Source: Pseudomonas putida
Lineage (GTDB): Bacteria; Pseudomonadota; Gammaproteobacteria; Pseudomonadales; Pseudomonadaceae
Assembly (NCBI RefSeq): GCF_026625125.1
Contig: NZ_CP113097.1
Span: forward strand, 5,797,052-5,861,051
Direction of reading: 5' to 3'
DNA length: 64,000 nt
Below the pieces are notes generated by a model. That model did not search any database, had not been told where the DNA came from, and worked only from the letters and a program-made list of their open reading frames with translations. This document shows, piece after piece, positions 18,177 through 27,203 of the stretch; positions within the stretch are counted from its first letter, which is position 1; each line of letters begins with the position of its first letter. A program made the translations under genes and the position numbers.

Positions 18177-18980
18177 CTACGTCTCGGACTCTATGCTTAT
18201 TTTGATCACGTCGATGTACCAGCCAAAATCAGTCTGGACGAACCCCGTCGCTCTGGCCGCTTCTCGCTTGGCCTTCGTCCTAGGTAGGATCTCAAAACCT
18301 TCCATGCATACATCGACGACCGGATCTCTTAGAGCTGGCTCGTGACTGATGGAGATGCGGTGTACCAAAGCGATATCGTGTGTTTTTGCATCGTATCGGC
18401 CATGTACATGATAGACGCGGTCTGGGATGGCTGTGTGTGATGCGTTTTGGTTGTACAGAGCACACTCTGCGAATACCCTGATGGTGACCAGGACCTTCTC
18501 ATCATCACTGACGTGAGAAAGCCGCTTAGTCGAGAGCCGTTGCATGCACACATTACGGTCATGCGGGCTAGCCCGGTGTGTTTCAAAGCCCATGCTTTTC
18601 CAGAACTCGATCGAGGTGGTTGGCTCGCATTGGACAACCAGAACAGCATTATCACGGGCCTCCTCCTCCCGGATCGCCCGCTCGACTAATGCACGACCTA
18701 TCCCATGCCGCTTCCGGTCTGACTTGACCTGTAGAATGGAGCCTAGCGATATCCCACGGATTAAAAAGCCGACCGGACCTTCTTGATCTACCCAGACCAA
18801 CATCTGTCCTTCGGAGCAGGCTTCCTCGATCATCCGCCAATTATGGATAAATCCCTGTTCCCCTCGCACTTCGAGAGCAAGCCATTCCCTGATGAATGGC
18901 AAGTCGATCTTTCGGCCTTTGCGCACCCCTCTGCGCTGAGATGGTCGTTTCTCTATCGGTCGATTGGTCGGGTTGGTCAT
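18177..18980 (-). CDS. GNAT-family N-acetyltransferase with extra C-terminal domain
   Basis: A 267-residue protein. Residues about 20-150 are a GNAT domain; the acetyl-CoA binding motif A is seen in LQVKSDRKRHGIGRALVERAI and motif B in FWKSMGFETH. An additional domain of about 100 residues follows (RLSHVSDDEKVLVTIRVF to the end) that I do not recognise. The N-terminus is basic and probably disordered (PIEKRPSQRRGVRKGRK). GNAT enzymes acetylate amino groups of small molecules or proteins; the substrate is unknown. It stands alone between repeat clusters and an IS fragment, consistent with transferred DNA. Confidence 0.7.
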   Translation of the reverse strand: MTNPTNRPIEKRPSQRRGVRKGRKIDLPFIREWLALEVRGEQGFIHNWRMIEEACSEGQMLVWVDQEGPVGFLIRGISLGSILQVKSDRKRHGIGRALVERAIREEEARDNAVLVVQCEPTTSIEFWKSMGFETHRASPHDRNVCMQRLSTKRLSHVSDDEKVLVTIRVFAECALYNQNASHTAIPDRVYHVHGRYDAKTHDIALVHRISISHEPALRDPVVDVCMEGFEILPRTKAKREAARATGFVQTDFGWYIDVIKISIESET

Positions 18981-19122
18981 AACGTTCCTAGGCTGGAGAC
19001 GAGAGCAGATACAAACGGATAATGGCCTGTCGTCCCAAGAATTTCACCTACGCTACGAGCCTTGTCAGCCAGCTTTGCTTCTATCCATAAACGCCAGATG
19101 AGAAGCGAAGAACCCTACGCAA

Positions 19123-19575
19123 GTGCGAAGAGACAATGGTAAAGCCATTCGCAGCGTCTGCCGGCAGTTCGTTGTGCTTTGCCGCAATCTCAATCTTTTC
19201 TCCCAATCAATCATCGCCATCGACGGCAGCAAATTCAAAGCCGTGAATAACCGCGACCGCAATTTCACTCAAGGCAAAGTGAAGGCGCACATGCAGCAGA
19301 TCGAGCAGAGCATCGACCGCTATCTAGCGGCAATGGATTCAGCGGATCGGGCAGCGCCGGCAGTGGCCGAGGCCAAGACCGAGCGGTTGAAAGACAAAGT
19401 CGAAAAACTGAAACAGCAGATGCAAAAACTCAAGGACATCGAGGCGCAGCCTCAAGCCAGTCCCGATCAGCAAATCTCGCTTACCGATCCAGATGCCCGT
19501 TCAATTGCCACAAGCGGCCGAGGCTCTGGCACAGTTGGGTACAATGTACAAACTGAATTGCCTCCTCTTTCCTAA
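19123..19575 (+). pseudogene. IS1182-family transposase, internal fragment
   Basis: The frame encodes the middle of an IS1182-type DDE transposase: IIAIDGSKFKAVNNRDRNFT, a coiled-coil-rich KDKVEKLKQQMQKLKD segment and LTDPDARSIATSGRGSGTVGYNVQ, which precedes the second catalytic aspartate. Both the N-terminal DUF772-type domain and the C-terminal catalytic part are missing; after GYNVQT the frame runs into unrelated sequence and stops. It is a decayed remnant and marks earlier recombination between module A and module B. Confidence 0.75.
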
Positions 19576-19723
19576 ACATTCTTTAAATCCTGGGTCGGGG
19601 TACTGTCTGGTTCCTAATGATGTTTACTGCTCTCAATCTCACCGGTGTCTACCGCTTTCCGGTTACACTACGTCCAGCGAGACCGATCACTACCTCCAGT
19701 GAGCTGCCGTGTATTTTTGGAGT

Positions 19724-19740
19724 GCATGTTCTAGAATGCC
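19724..19740. promoter_or_regulatory. TTCTAGAA palindrome upstream of the TetR gene
   Basis: The sequence GCATGTTCTAGAATGCC lies 39 bases before the TetR start, with the perfect core TTCTAGAA. It resembles the TAGAA/TTCT half-sites in the other promoters of module B and may be an autoregulatory site. Confidence 0.35.
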
Positions 19741-19778
19741 GGTAGCTATTCGCCGTTCGTGAGTAATCTGGAGACCCC

Positions 19779-20417
19779 ATGCCCATTTCCGTTGAATCAA
19801 ACGCTCCTCAGCAAGATCGCAGTCGCGCTTCACTTGAGCGTCTGATGTGGGCCACGAGGGAAATTCTTCAGGAAGGTACTTTCGAGCAGCTCACTATTGC
19901 AGGCATCAGCAAGCGCTCGAAGGTGTCGGTAGGCTCGATATATGCGCGTTTCAAAGGAAAGGACGAACTCTTCCTCGCGGTGATGATCGAGGTCATGAAG
20001 GAGATGGAGGTCGAGTGGTTCGACGAACTCGCCAAGCTGAAGAAACGCAACCTGTCCCTTGAGCGACTCGTGCCCGCACTGATCGAATCCCTGGCCGAAC
20101 ATCTGCGCAAACACGCCAGCATTCTAAAGCCGTTCATGACCAAAGCTAGCGACCCGCGAGTGGCCGCTTGTGGCAAAGCTACACACTTGAAAGCCGAGAA
20201 GTCGTTCTGCGACACAGTGCTTGCACTCAAGGATCAGATCACCCATCCCGAGCCTGAGCGTGCGGTAGGCATGAGTTTCGTCATCGCCTACTCCACGCTG
20301 GCCCGCTTTCTCGGCCTGGGGTCCGCTGCCGAAGCTGCTGGCGAAGGCAATTGGGCCTACCTCAAGACAGATCTTGGGCAAATGTGCCTGGGCTTTTTGC
20401 GCCAGCCGCGCGCCTGA
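19779..20417 (+). CDS. TetR-family transcriptional regulator
   Basis: A 212-residue repressor-type regulator. The N-terminal helix-turn-helix is visible in ATREILQEGTFEQLTIAGISKRSKVSVGSIYARFKGKDELF; the C-terminal part is all-helical and variable, as expected for a ligand-binding TetR domain. It ends 20 bases from the end of the convergent ten-gene catabolic run and is the only regulator in module B. It probably represses that run until the aglycone or an intermediate binds. Candidate operators are palindromes before this gene, before the alpha/beta hydrolase gene and between the monooxygenase and GH43 genes. Confidence 0.85.
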   Translation: MPISVESNAPQQDRSRASLERLMWATREILQEGTFEQLTIAGISKRSKVSVGSIYARFKGKDELFLAVMIEVMKEMEVEWFDELAKLKKRNLSLERLVPALIESLAEHLRKHASILKPFMTKASDPRVAACGKATHLKAEKSFCDTVLALKDQITHPEPERAVGMSFVIAYSTLARFLGLGSAAEAAGEGNWAYLKTDLGQMCLGFLRQPRA

Positions 20418-20436
20418 TGCCGTACAGGCATCAGCC

Positions 20437-21240
20437 TTACTGAGGCAGCAACGCAACGGCCCTTACAAAACCGGCGGAGGCGGCGCGGATCTTGTAAGGA
20501 AAGCAACTGACCCAGAACCCTTTGTCAGGCAGGCTTTCTAGGTTAGAAAGCTTTTCCATTTGCCCGTAACCGATATCTCGCCCGGCCTTGTGGCCTTCCC
20601 AGATTATCGAGGCATCGCGACTTTGAGCGAAACGTGCCCGAGTGTGGCTGAACGGCGCGTCCCAGCTCCAGGCATCGGTGCCCACCACCCTGACGCCCTG
20701 CTCGAGCAACCAGAGCGTGGCCTCACGGCCGATGCCTACGCCGGCCTCCAGATAGCCGGGCTGACCGAACAGCTGACCTGCCCGGGTGTTCACCAGCACG
20801 ATATCCAATGGCTGCAAGCGATGCCCGATGCGCTCCTGCTCGGCCTCAACCTCCTCTGCAGTGACCACGTGGCCGTCGGGCAGGTGGCGAAAGTCAAGCT
20901 TGATCCCGGGACGCAAGCACCACTCAAGCGGCAGCTCGTCGATACCGAAAGCCGGCCGCACTCCGGTTTCCAGAGCGTGATCAGTGGTGGACGCGTAATG
21001 CCATGGCGCATCCATATGCGTGCCGCTGTGGGTAGTGATCTGCAGACGCTCGGCCGCCCATGACTCATCCCCCGGCAGGTCGCCCTTGTTCAACCCTGGG
21101 AACATAGCGGCCATTTCCGGCCAGCCCTGTTGATGGTCCATATACTCAATGCGAGGAAGTAATGGCGGTGGGTCGGTATACGGGTTGTTGTCCAGCGTGA
21201 CGGAGATATCGATCATCCGGCACTTGCTCAAATCCATCAT
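20437..21240 (-). CDS. Cyclase-family metal-dependent hydrolase
   Basis: A 267-residue protein of the cyclase/kynurenine-formamidase superfamily (PF04199). The metal-binding signature HSGTHMDAPWH is at residues 71-81. Members hydrolyse amides, lactones or isatin-like rings with manganese or zinc. I choose the ATG at 21240 (MMDLSKCRMID), with CTGGAG seven bases upstream; the frame continues upstream without family character. It is the last gene of the leftward catabolic run, after the FAH-family gene, and probably opens a lactone or hydrolyses a late ring-cleavage product. Substrate unknown. Confidence 0.82.
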   Translation of the reverse strand: MMDLSKCRMIDISVTLDNNPYTDPPPLLPRIEYMDHQQGWPEMAAMFPGLNKGDLPGDESWAAERLQITTHSGTHMDAPWHYASTTDHALETGVRPAFGIDELPLEWCLRPGIKLDFRHLPDGHVVTAEEVEAEQERIGHRLQPLDIVLVNTRAGQLFGQPGYLEAGVGIGREATLWLLEQGVRVVGTDAWSWDAPFSHTRARFAQSRDASIIWEGHKAGRDIGYGQMEKLSNLESLPDKGFWVSCFPYKIRAASAGFVRAVALLPQ

Positions 21241-21308
21241 GGCGGGGCTCCAGTATTTAAGGCAGGCGGCCGCTTTACTGGCCGCGTGCGATAGTTTCGC
21301 GAACGCGA

Positions 21309-22295
21309 TCAGACGAGATGCCCGGGCGCGACTACCTGTTGGTCGATGGTGCCGAATGGCGCATTGCCAGAAGGGTCGACTGCCTCCATATATATGCGAT
21401 CGCCCCATTGCATGAAGCGAGTCAGTGGCATTCCAGCAATTTGATCCATGGCGCGACGCTCGGAAATGCAGGTACAACCAGTCTCTGCGTCGGGATTGGA
21501 GACGGTACCGGAACCGATCAACGCGCCAGCCCTTAACCGCCGCGTCAGTGCCGCGTGGGCAATTAGCTGCGAGAAACTGAAATGCATCTGGCTAGCACAT
21601 GGATGGCCGAACCACTGGCCGTTCCAGTGCACCTGAAGGCGCAGGTGGACACGTCCGTCAACCCAGCTACCTCCCAGTTCATCTGGGGTAATGGCTACCG
21701 GCGCAAAGCTGGTCGAGGGTTTGGCCTGTAGAAAGCCGAATCCAGTCTTCATCTCTCTTGGAGCAAGCGCCCTCAAACTGACATCGTTAAGCTGTAAGAG
21801 CAGTTTGATATGCCCGGCAGCGTCATCCGCGGAACACGCCATGGGCACGTCATCGAGCAGCACCGCGAACTCGCCCTCGAAATCGAGACCATGCTCTGGC
21901 TCTTTCAACTCGATGGGATCACGCGGCCCCAGAAAGTCATCGGAGCACCCCTGGTACATCAGCGGAATCCGTTCGACATCGGCAATCGGTGGCAGTTTGA
22001 ACGCCTGCTGCATCAGCTCGCCATGGTTGAGGAATGCCGACCCATCACACCACTGATAGGCCCGCGGCAATGGTGCCATGGCCTGCGCAGGGTCGAAGGC
22101 GAACGCCTCGGCCAGCTCCCCGCGTTCGAGAGCCTCGTAGCGCAACTGCAGAACAGGGGCCAGTTCATCCCAGTGCTCGATGAGCTGTTGCAGTGTCTTG
22201 GCGATGGGTAACGCCGGGATGGCGCGCGTGAGGTCACGCGACACCACCACCAAACGGCCGTCCCGACTACCGTCCTTGAGTGTCGCCAACTTCAT
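21309..22295 (-). CDS. Fumarylacetoacetate hydrolase family protein
   Basis: A 328-residue protein with FAH fold. The metal-binding acidic residues are in DFEGEFAVLLDD, and the C-terminal region LIGSGTVSNPDAETGCTCISERR corresponds to the conserved GTxxG/S segment. FAH proteins split C-C bonds of 1,3-diketo acids or decarboxylate and hydrate meta-cleavage products. The ATG shares one base with the stop of the dioxygenase gene (TGATG) and is preceded by GGAGG inside that gene, so the two are translationally coupled: ring opening followed by hydrolysis. Confidence 0.85.
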   Translation of the reverse strand: MKLATLKDGSRDGRLVVVSRDLTRAIPALPIAKTLQQLIEHWDELAPVLQLRYEALERGELAEAFAFDPAQAMAPLPRAYQWCDGSAFLNHGELMQQAFKLPPIADVERIPLMYQGCSDDFLGPRDPIELKEPEHGLDFEGEFAVLLDDVPMACSADDAAGHIKLLLQLNDVSLRALAPREMKTGFGFLQAKPSTSFAPVAITPDELGGSWVDGRVHLRLQVHWNGQWFGHPCASQMHFSFSQLIAHAALTRRLRAGALIGSGTVSNPDAETGCTCISERRAMDQIAGMPLTRFMQWGDRIYMEAVDPSGNAPFGTIDQQVVAPGHLV

Positions 22296-23260
22296 CAGTG
22301 CGCCTCCGATGTTCCGTCAGGTTTACCGACACCCGGAGGTGGTCCGCCGGGCGCCCATTTGGTCGCATGGGCAAACAGGAATATCTGGGAGCTATCGGCC
22401 CCTGGTGGGTACTCACGGGCGGACCACTGGTCATCGTGCAGGTCCATGTCGGCGTCGTACTCCACGTGGCAGCCCAGCGGGCTGTTGAAGTACCAGAACC
22501 AGTTAGAGCCCATATGATGACGGCCCGGCCCCCAAAATGAGCTGTAGCCTTTCTCGACAAAGCGGGTACCCGCCAACATGACTTCTGTCGGCCCGCCCAT
22601 ATGGAAGGTGAAATGCTCGATACCCTTGAGAAACGGTGGCGTCTGAATCAGGAACAGGGTGTGGTGATCCTGTGTACCGGCTGGCCGCAGGAACGGACCA
22701 ACGTGAGAGAAGCGGTCGGTACAGACGAAGCCCAGACGCTTGTAGAAGGCCTCGGCACGCGCATGATCGGGAACGAAATAGACCACGTGGGAAAGGCTGC
22801 GCGGCAACGCAGGGATGTCCGCGTGAACCCCCAGTTCATTGACCGGGCGATGAGGTTTGTCACCCGGTGCGTTGACCGCTTCGGCAGCCAGGACGATGGG
22901 CCGCCGGCAGCTGATCTGGAAACCCAGAGCGAAACCCATGTCATCTACGCAGCGCAGCACTCCATCGTCGCCCCACTGCACGGCACGGTCTTTTTTCATC
23001 TCAGTGGCGATCGCTTGCAAGTCCTTCTCGTCGGCCACGCCATACACGGTTTCGCGCAGCTGGGTAGCGGTTTCCATAGGTGCCGGCAGCCTTGCATCGT
23101 CACGCTTGCGCAGTACCACGCCGGTGCCATCCAGCGCCTCGAAACGGCCACCGGTTCCGTCGACGTCCACAGGCGTCAGGCCGTAATCGGTGAGATATCG
23201 AATGCAGGTATCGAGGTCGTCGACCCCAAAGACCAGATAATCGGGTCCGATGATATTCAT
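22295..23260 (-). CDS. Two-domain VOC-family (extradiol-type) dioxygenase
   Basis: A 321-residue protein with two vicinal-oxygen-chelate modules (about residues 3-118 and 155-275). The likely iron ligands of the second module are His158 (LSHVVYF), His216 (GIEHFTF) and Glu267 (CHVEYDADMD), with the spacing of 2,3-dihydroxybiphenyl-type enzymes. It should cleave a catechol-like ring next to the hydroxyls. It lies between a C-C hydrolase candidate and an FAH-family gene and downstream of a flavin monooxygenase that could make its catechol. The aromatic substrate is not identifiable from sequence. Confidence 0.82.
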   Translation of the reverse strand: MNIIGPDYLVFGVDDLDTCIRYLTDYGLTPVDVDGTGGRFEALDGTGVVLRKRDDARLPAPMETATQLRETVYGVADEKDLQAIATEMKKDRAVQWGDDGVLRCVDDMGFALGFQISCRRPIVLAAEAVNAPGDKPHRPVNELGVHADIPALPRSLSHVVYFVPDHARAEAFYKRLGFVCTDRFSHVGPFLRPAGTQDHHTLFLIQTPPFLKGIEHFTFHMGGPTEVMLAGTRFVEKGYSSFWGPGRHHMGSNWFWYFNSPLGCHVEYDADMDLHDDQWSAREYPPGADSSQIFLFAHATKWAPGGPPPGVGKPDGTSEAH

Positions 23261-23287
23261 GACGTTCTCGCTCTTGTTATTGAATGA

Positions 23288-24445
23288 TCAGGCAATACGT
23301 GCGCCGAGTACCTGGGCGACCCAGTCAGCGATGAAGTGCCCGGCGTTGATTGAGTTGTCGAAGCTCGAGTGCTGAACCCCGCCTTCACGCTCGGTGAAAA
23401 TCTTCAGTTCACGCCGAGGGCTGTTGACCAGTTGCTCGTAAGTCCGGTGCGCCCACTTGAGCGGAATCTGTGAGTCCTTTTCGCCATGGGTGACGAGAAA
23501 CGGCACACGAATGCGATCCAAGATGCCGTCCAGATGCACCTGTTCCGCGATCTTCATGAAGCTCTCGATATCATCGCCGCCCCATACCCAGCGCACGTGA
23601 TCCCAGTAATGAGGAACCGGGAAACTGCCCTCGCGCTCCAGGCGGCGACGCTGCACATCGCGCCAATCATGGTTGGCGCCCCACACCACGCCGCAGGCGA
23701 AGCGTGGCTCGAATGCCACCGCACGGGGGCAGTAGTAGCCGCCCAGGGAAACGCCTTCCATACCGATACGCTGGCTGTCGACATCCTCGCGGGTTTCCAG
23801 GTAATCCACGATCACACTGGCCCAATGTTCGGCGTCGTAACGTGCCTTGAGGCCATGTAGGCGCAAGGCTTCCCCCGTGCCGGGCTGATCGACCACCAAA
23901 GACGAAACACCTCGCCGCGCCAGCCACTGCGGCAGGCCTACGCGGTATTTGAGTTCCTTGCTCGAATCCAGGCCGTTGACCTGCACCAGAATGGGCGCGC
24001 GCCCGCTGACGCCTTCGGCCTGAACGTACAATGCGCTGAGCACCACGCCCTCATAAGGAATTTCTACTCGCTCGCAATTTTCTGCGGTCAACGCGATACC
24101 GCGAGCGAATACCTCCTGAAAGCGCTGATAAAGCGCGAGGCGCCCAGGTGCGCCATGACCCTGCAGGCGTTCGCAGGTCATGTAGTAAATGGCAGCACGG
24201 TTATACTTTTCACCGGCTGACAGCAAGCGTCCTGCCGCCTCATCCTCCACGGCCAACTCGCAGAGCTTGTCCGCCATGTCCGACCAGCTCTGGCGAAACG
24301 CTTGCACCCCGGTCGCGTCGGGCTTTCTGGACGCCTCCAGCAATGGGGCGCACATCTGTTGGATCTCGCCAATCCGGGCGCCCATTTCGATGGCCAGGTC
24401 GACCGCGAGATTCCACGGGTAGTTATCAGGGAAAAAGCGAAACAT
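23288..24445 (-). CDS. Alpha/beta hydrolase, pseudooxynicotine-hydrolase-like
   Basis: A 385-residue hydrolase with an N-terminal helical region of about 120 residues and a C-terminal alpha/beta fold, the layout of 2,6-dihydroxypseudooxynicotine hydrolase and FrsA-like proteins. The candidate triad is Ser233 (GVSLGG), Asp324 (GEKDSQIP) and His359 (GGVQHSS). The nicotine enzyme cuts a C-C bond beside a ketone on a dihydroxylated ring, so a similar carbon-carbon hydrolysis is plausible here. The ATG at 24445 has AAAGGA nine bases upstream; the longer frame to 24472 does not. A palindrome sits about 55 bases upstream. Confidence 0.8.
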   Translation of the reverse strand: MFRFFPDNYPWNLAVDLAIEMGARIGEIQQMCAPLLEASRKPDATGVQAFRQSWSDMADKLCELAVEDEAAGRLLSAGEKYNRAAIYYMTCERLQGHGAPGRLALYQRFQEVFARGIALTAENCERVEIPYEGVVLSALYVQAEGVSGRAPILVQVNGLDSSKELKYRVGLPQWLARRGVSSLVVDQPGTGEALRLHGLKARYDAEHWASVIVDYLETREDVDSQRIGMEGVSLGGYYCPRAVAFEPRFACGVVWGANHDWRDVQRRRLEREGSFPVPHYWDHVRWVWGGDDIESFMKIAEQVHLDGILDRIRVPFLVTHGEKDSQIPLKWAHRTYEQLVNSPRRELKIFTEREGGVQHSSFDNSINAGHFIADWVAQVLGARIA

Positions 24446-24500
24446 GGATAAAGGTCCTTTGACGGCAGCCAAAACAAAAGAAACAGTGAATCACATTTAT

Positions 24501-24520
24501 AGAACTAGTACTCTAGTTCT
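24501..24520. promoter_or_regulatory. 20-base palindrome upstream of the alpha/beta hydrolase gene
   Basis: AGAACTAG-TACT-CTAGTTCT is a perfect inverted repeat of eight-base arms. It overlaps the stop codon of the upstream MFS gene and is not followed by a T-tract in either direction, so it is more likely an operator than a terminator. Its ends resemble the palindromes at 32693-32714 and 32793-32814. Confidence 0.5.
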
Positions 24521-25721
24521 TTATAGGGTGCGCAAGCGCCTCAGGGTCAAATTCGACATGCTGGGTGGCCCACCAAGCGCACACCCCGCTTGCCAGCGCT
24601 CCGAGGGCCACGGCACAGGCCAAGCCCAGACCGCTACCAGCCAGCAGCGGTGCCAGCCACGCAGTGACGGCGGCGAATACCAGCGTCTGTTCGAATGAGA
24701 GCAACGAATTGGAGAGCCCGCGATGCTGTTGATAGCGCTCGGTCGCCATCAATATCAGGCACGGGTTGATCAGCGCCAACCCGAAGGTTGTCAGGCCCAA
24801 GGGCAAAACCAACCAGGGCAACACCGGCTCGAAGGCCAGCCAATAGCCGACATTGAGAAAGCTGGCGGCCAGCAGAATCGCGTACCCCAAACCCAATTGC
24901 CGGCAACGGGATAGCCGCCGAGCTAACCAGCCACAGAAAGCCGAACCGAGCACCATGCCAGCCACCAAGGGTACGAACAGCCAGCCGAATGCGGTCACCG
25001 GCAAGCCGAGTACGTCCATCACGAAGCTGGCGGAGGCACCGATGTAGAGCGAGAAAACAAAAAAGGCCAGTGCACCGGCGATCACCGGCAACTGGAACCC
25101 TGCGTCACTGCTCGTACGTAAATAGGAGAGCAGCAGCGGACGCATCCTCAGCACCTGGCGTAACTCCGTCGCTAGGCTTTCTGCCAGATAGCGATAACAG
25201 CAAACGAACAGCAGCGCTGCGAAAGCGGCCTGGAAAATAAAGATAGAGCGCCAGCCAAACGACTCCAGTATCCAGCCTCCCAGTATGGGAGCGAGCGCCG
25301 GAGCCAAGGCGAAAACCATGATCAGTTGCGACATTGCTCGCTGAGTATCGACGCCGCGGGTCATATCCAGCACCACGGCGCGTGCAACGACTCCTCCGGC
25401 ACCGGCACTCAGGCCTTGTAAGGCACGCCACGCCAGCAGGCCTTCATGACTCGCCGCTAGCGCTACGCCCAGCGCCGCAAGGGCGTGGATGGCAGTCGCC
25501 CATAGCAGCACAACTCGACGGCCGAAAACATCTGAAAGCGTGCCGTAGAACAGCATCATGATGGCCAGGCACGCCAGGTAAAGCCCCAGCGTTTGCTGGA
25601 TCACCAAACGCGATACCTGAAGTTCGGCGCTCATTGCCCCGAAGGCGGGAAGGTACATGTCGATGCCCAATGGCCCGAGAATGGATAACCCGCCCAGTAG
25701 GACAATTATTGACACCTTCAT
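24513..25721 (-). CDS. MFS transporter, Bcr/CflA (DHA1) type
   Basis: A 402-residue twelve-helix transporter. The opening LGGLSILGPLGIDMYLPAFGAMSAEL is the hallmark of the Bcr/CflA subfamily, with GTLSDVFGRRVVLL in loop 2-3 and RALQGLSAGAGGVVARAVVLDM after it. This subfamily usually exports drugs or metabolites by proton antiport. In this gene run it may expel a toxic aglycone or sugar product. The ATG at 25721 has GGGAG six bases before it. It lies between the porin and the hydrolase genes on the same strand. Confidence 0.85.
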   Translation of the reverse strand: MKVSIIVLLGGLSILGPLGIDMYLPAFGAMSAELQVSRLVIQQTLGLYLACLAIMMLFYGTLSDVFGRRVVLLWATAIHALAALGVALAASHEGLLAWRALQGLSAGAGGVVARAVVLDMTRGVDTQRAMSQLIMVFALAPALAPILGGWILESFGWRSIFIFQAAFAALLFVCCYRYLAESLATELRQVLRMRPLLLSYLRTSSDAGFQLPVIAGALAFFVFSLYIGASASFVMDVLGLPVTAFGWLFVPLVAGMVLGSAFCGWLARRLSRCRQLGLGYAILLAASFLNVGYWLAFEPVLPWLVLPLGLTTFGLALINPCLILMATERYQQHRGLSNSLLSFEQTLVFAAVTAWLAPLLAGSGLGLACAVALGALASGVCAWWATQHVEFDPEALAHPIKN

Positions 25722-25748
25722 GCATCTCTCCCTCATGGGTAAGCAGGA

Positions 25749-27101
25749 TCAGAACGAGAAATTCAGACCGCTCTGGTAGATCAGGGCGTCATCCAGTGCT
25801 GGCGCGAACGATGGTCCCTCCTGGTAAGTCAGGCCGTTAACCCAATAGATGCCTCGGCTCAGTCGCGCTGCGTACGACAAGGACAGTGCCGTGGACGTAC
25901 GTTCGGCATCGCCGCCACTGCGCTCGACGTTATTGTGCGCATAGGTGCTGAAATAGTTGCGGGTGAAGCCCAGGGACACCATGTCGCGCTGCCGGCTATC
26001 GAAGGGACCGATATAGAACGCCGTCAGCTGGAAGTCCTTGTTGTACAAGTTGCGATCTTCCGGGGCGTAGTTGACCTTCGCATCCAGATACAGACCGCGA
26101 GGGCCAGAGCCGTTGGGCTGTGTGACCTGCTTGGTGACGGCCGCATAGGCACCATAGTTGTTGTTGGTCATGCCGCCATTGCGGTAATCGGTGTACTTGC
26201 TGGTGTTATGGATAGCCCCGACGCGAGCCCAGAACGCTTTCTGATCCTGGCCCGCGTTGACCTTGTAGCCAAACTCATCGACCACCACAGCGCGTGATCC
26301 CTTGACCTTGAACTCGAAGCCTGAGGGGTTTTCGTCGAGGTCATACTGGAAGCGATTCGGGCTGGCGCTACGCGCGACGGTGGCGCGGTTGTACCAGCGT
26401 TTGCTCTGATCCTTGACGGTAACGGTTACCGCAGGGCTTGGCGTGAATAGCGATAAACCCACCTGAACAGGAATGACACTGGCTGGGCCGAGCGCCGCCG
26501 CCGACGAGTTGCCACCCAACACCATGCCGTAGTATTCGCGGATTAGGTTGTAGTAGCCGTACTGGAGCTCCAGTTGGCCGTCATAGAAACGCTGGTTAAC
26601 AGCGAAGCTGGACATGGTCAGGAAGTTCGGGTTACCCGTTCGGTAGCTACCCGATTCCCAGGTAGCCCCTAAAACAAACTGGGCATCCCCGCCCCACCCC
26701 ACACGGGTCAGATCGTAGGTGAGCTTCAACGCAGTGGACTGGCGATACGTCGGGTTCTGCCCGTTGTAGCTCTGCGTAGAGGAGTTATTGCCCAGCAGAT
26801 CATAGCGGTAATTGGGACTGAAAGCGGCAGCAAAGCCGAAACCGTTATCGGCCAGCGCCGCGCGCAGACCGAATAACTCCGGCGAGATGGTTTCGCAAGG
26901 CGGAGTTTGCGAAAGCACTGCCTCGGTTCTAACCACATAACGCTGGTAACGCTCGCATTGGCTGGCGGCAGCCGGCATGGCACTTTGTGGGGTGCCTGGG
27001 GCAACGCCGGCATTCGTATCTGTGGCTGTTGGGGGGGCAGCAAAAACCAGGGGGGCGGTACTCAAGGCGACAAGGGCACAGACTGTTTTCATCGATTGCA
27101 T
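25749..27101 (-). CDS. Outer-membrane porin, carbohydrate/substrate-specific
   Basis: A 450-residue beta-barrel protein with a signal peptide (MQSMKTVCALVALSTAPLVFA). The mature protein starts with a proline/alanine-rich stretch and SQCERYQRYVVRTEAVLSQTPPC, then alternates aromatic beta-strands to the terminal LIYQSGLNFSF, the C-terminal phenylalanine signal for outer-membrane assembly. It resembles OprB-like porins, but the exact family is uncertain. The ATG at 27101 is chosen because it opens the signal peptide. It probably admits the glycoside or its sugar. Confidence 0.75.
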   Translation of the reverse strand: MQSMKTVCALVALSTAPLVFAAPPTATDTNAGVAPGTPQSAMPAAASQCERYQRYVVRTEAVLSQTPPCETISPELFGLRAALADNGFGFAAAFSPNYRYDLLGNNSSTQSYNGQNPTYRQSTALKLTYDLTRVGWGGDAQFVLGATWESGSYRTGNPNFLTMSSFAVNQRFYDGQLELQYGYYNLIREYYGMVLGGNSSAAALGPASVIPVQVGLSLFTPSPAVTVTVKDQSKRWYNRATVARSASPNRFQYDLDENPSGFEFKVKGSRAVVVDEFGYKVNAGQDQKAFWARVGAIHNTSKYTDYRNGGMTNNNYGAYAAVTKQVTQPNGSGPRGLYLDAKVNYAPEDRNLYNKDFQLTAFYIGPFDSRQRDMVSLGFTRNYFSTYAHNNVERSGGDAERTSTALSLSYAARLSRGIYWVNGLTYQEGPSFAPALDDALIYQSGLNFSF

Positions 27102-27203
27102 TTTTATTATTTCCATCACGCTGTTTATCGGCGAACGGGTTTCATCGAGACGCAACCACCCACCACGCCTCATGCGAGGCGCAGAAGATTTGGTATTCAG
27201 CAT

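Noticed and set aside
18078..18345. Rightward frame over the repeat array and GNAT end
   Set aside because: No coding signature; overlaps the GNAT gene on the other strand.
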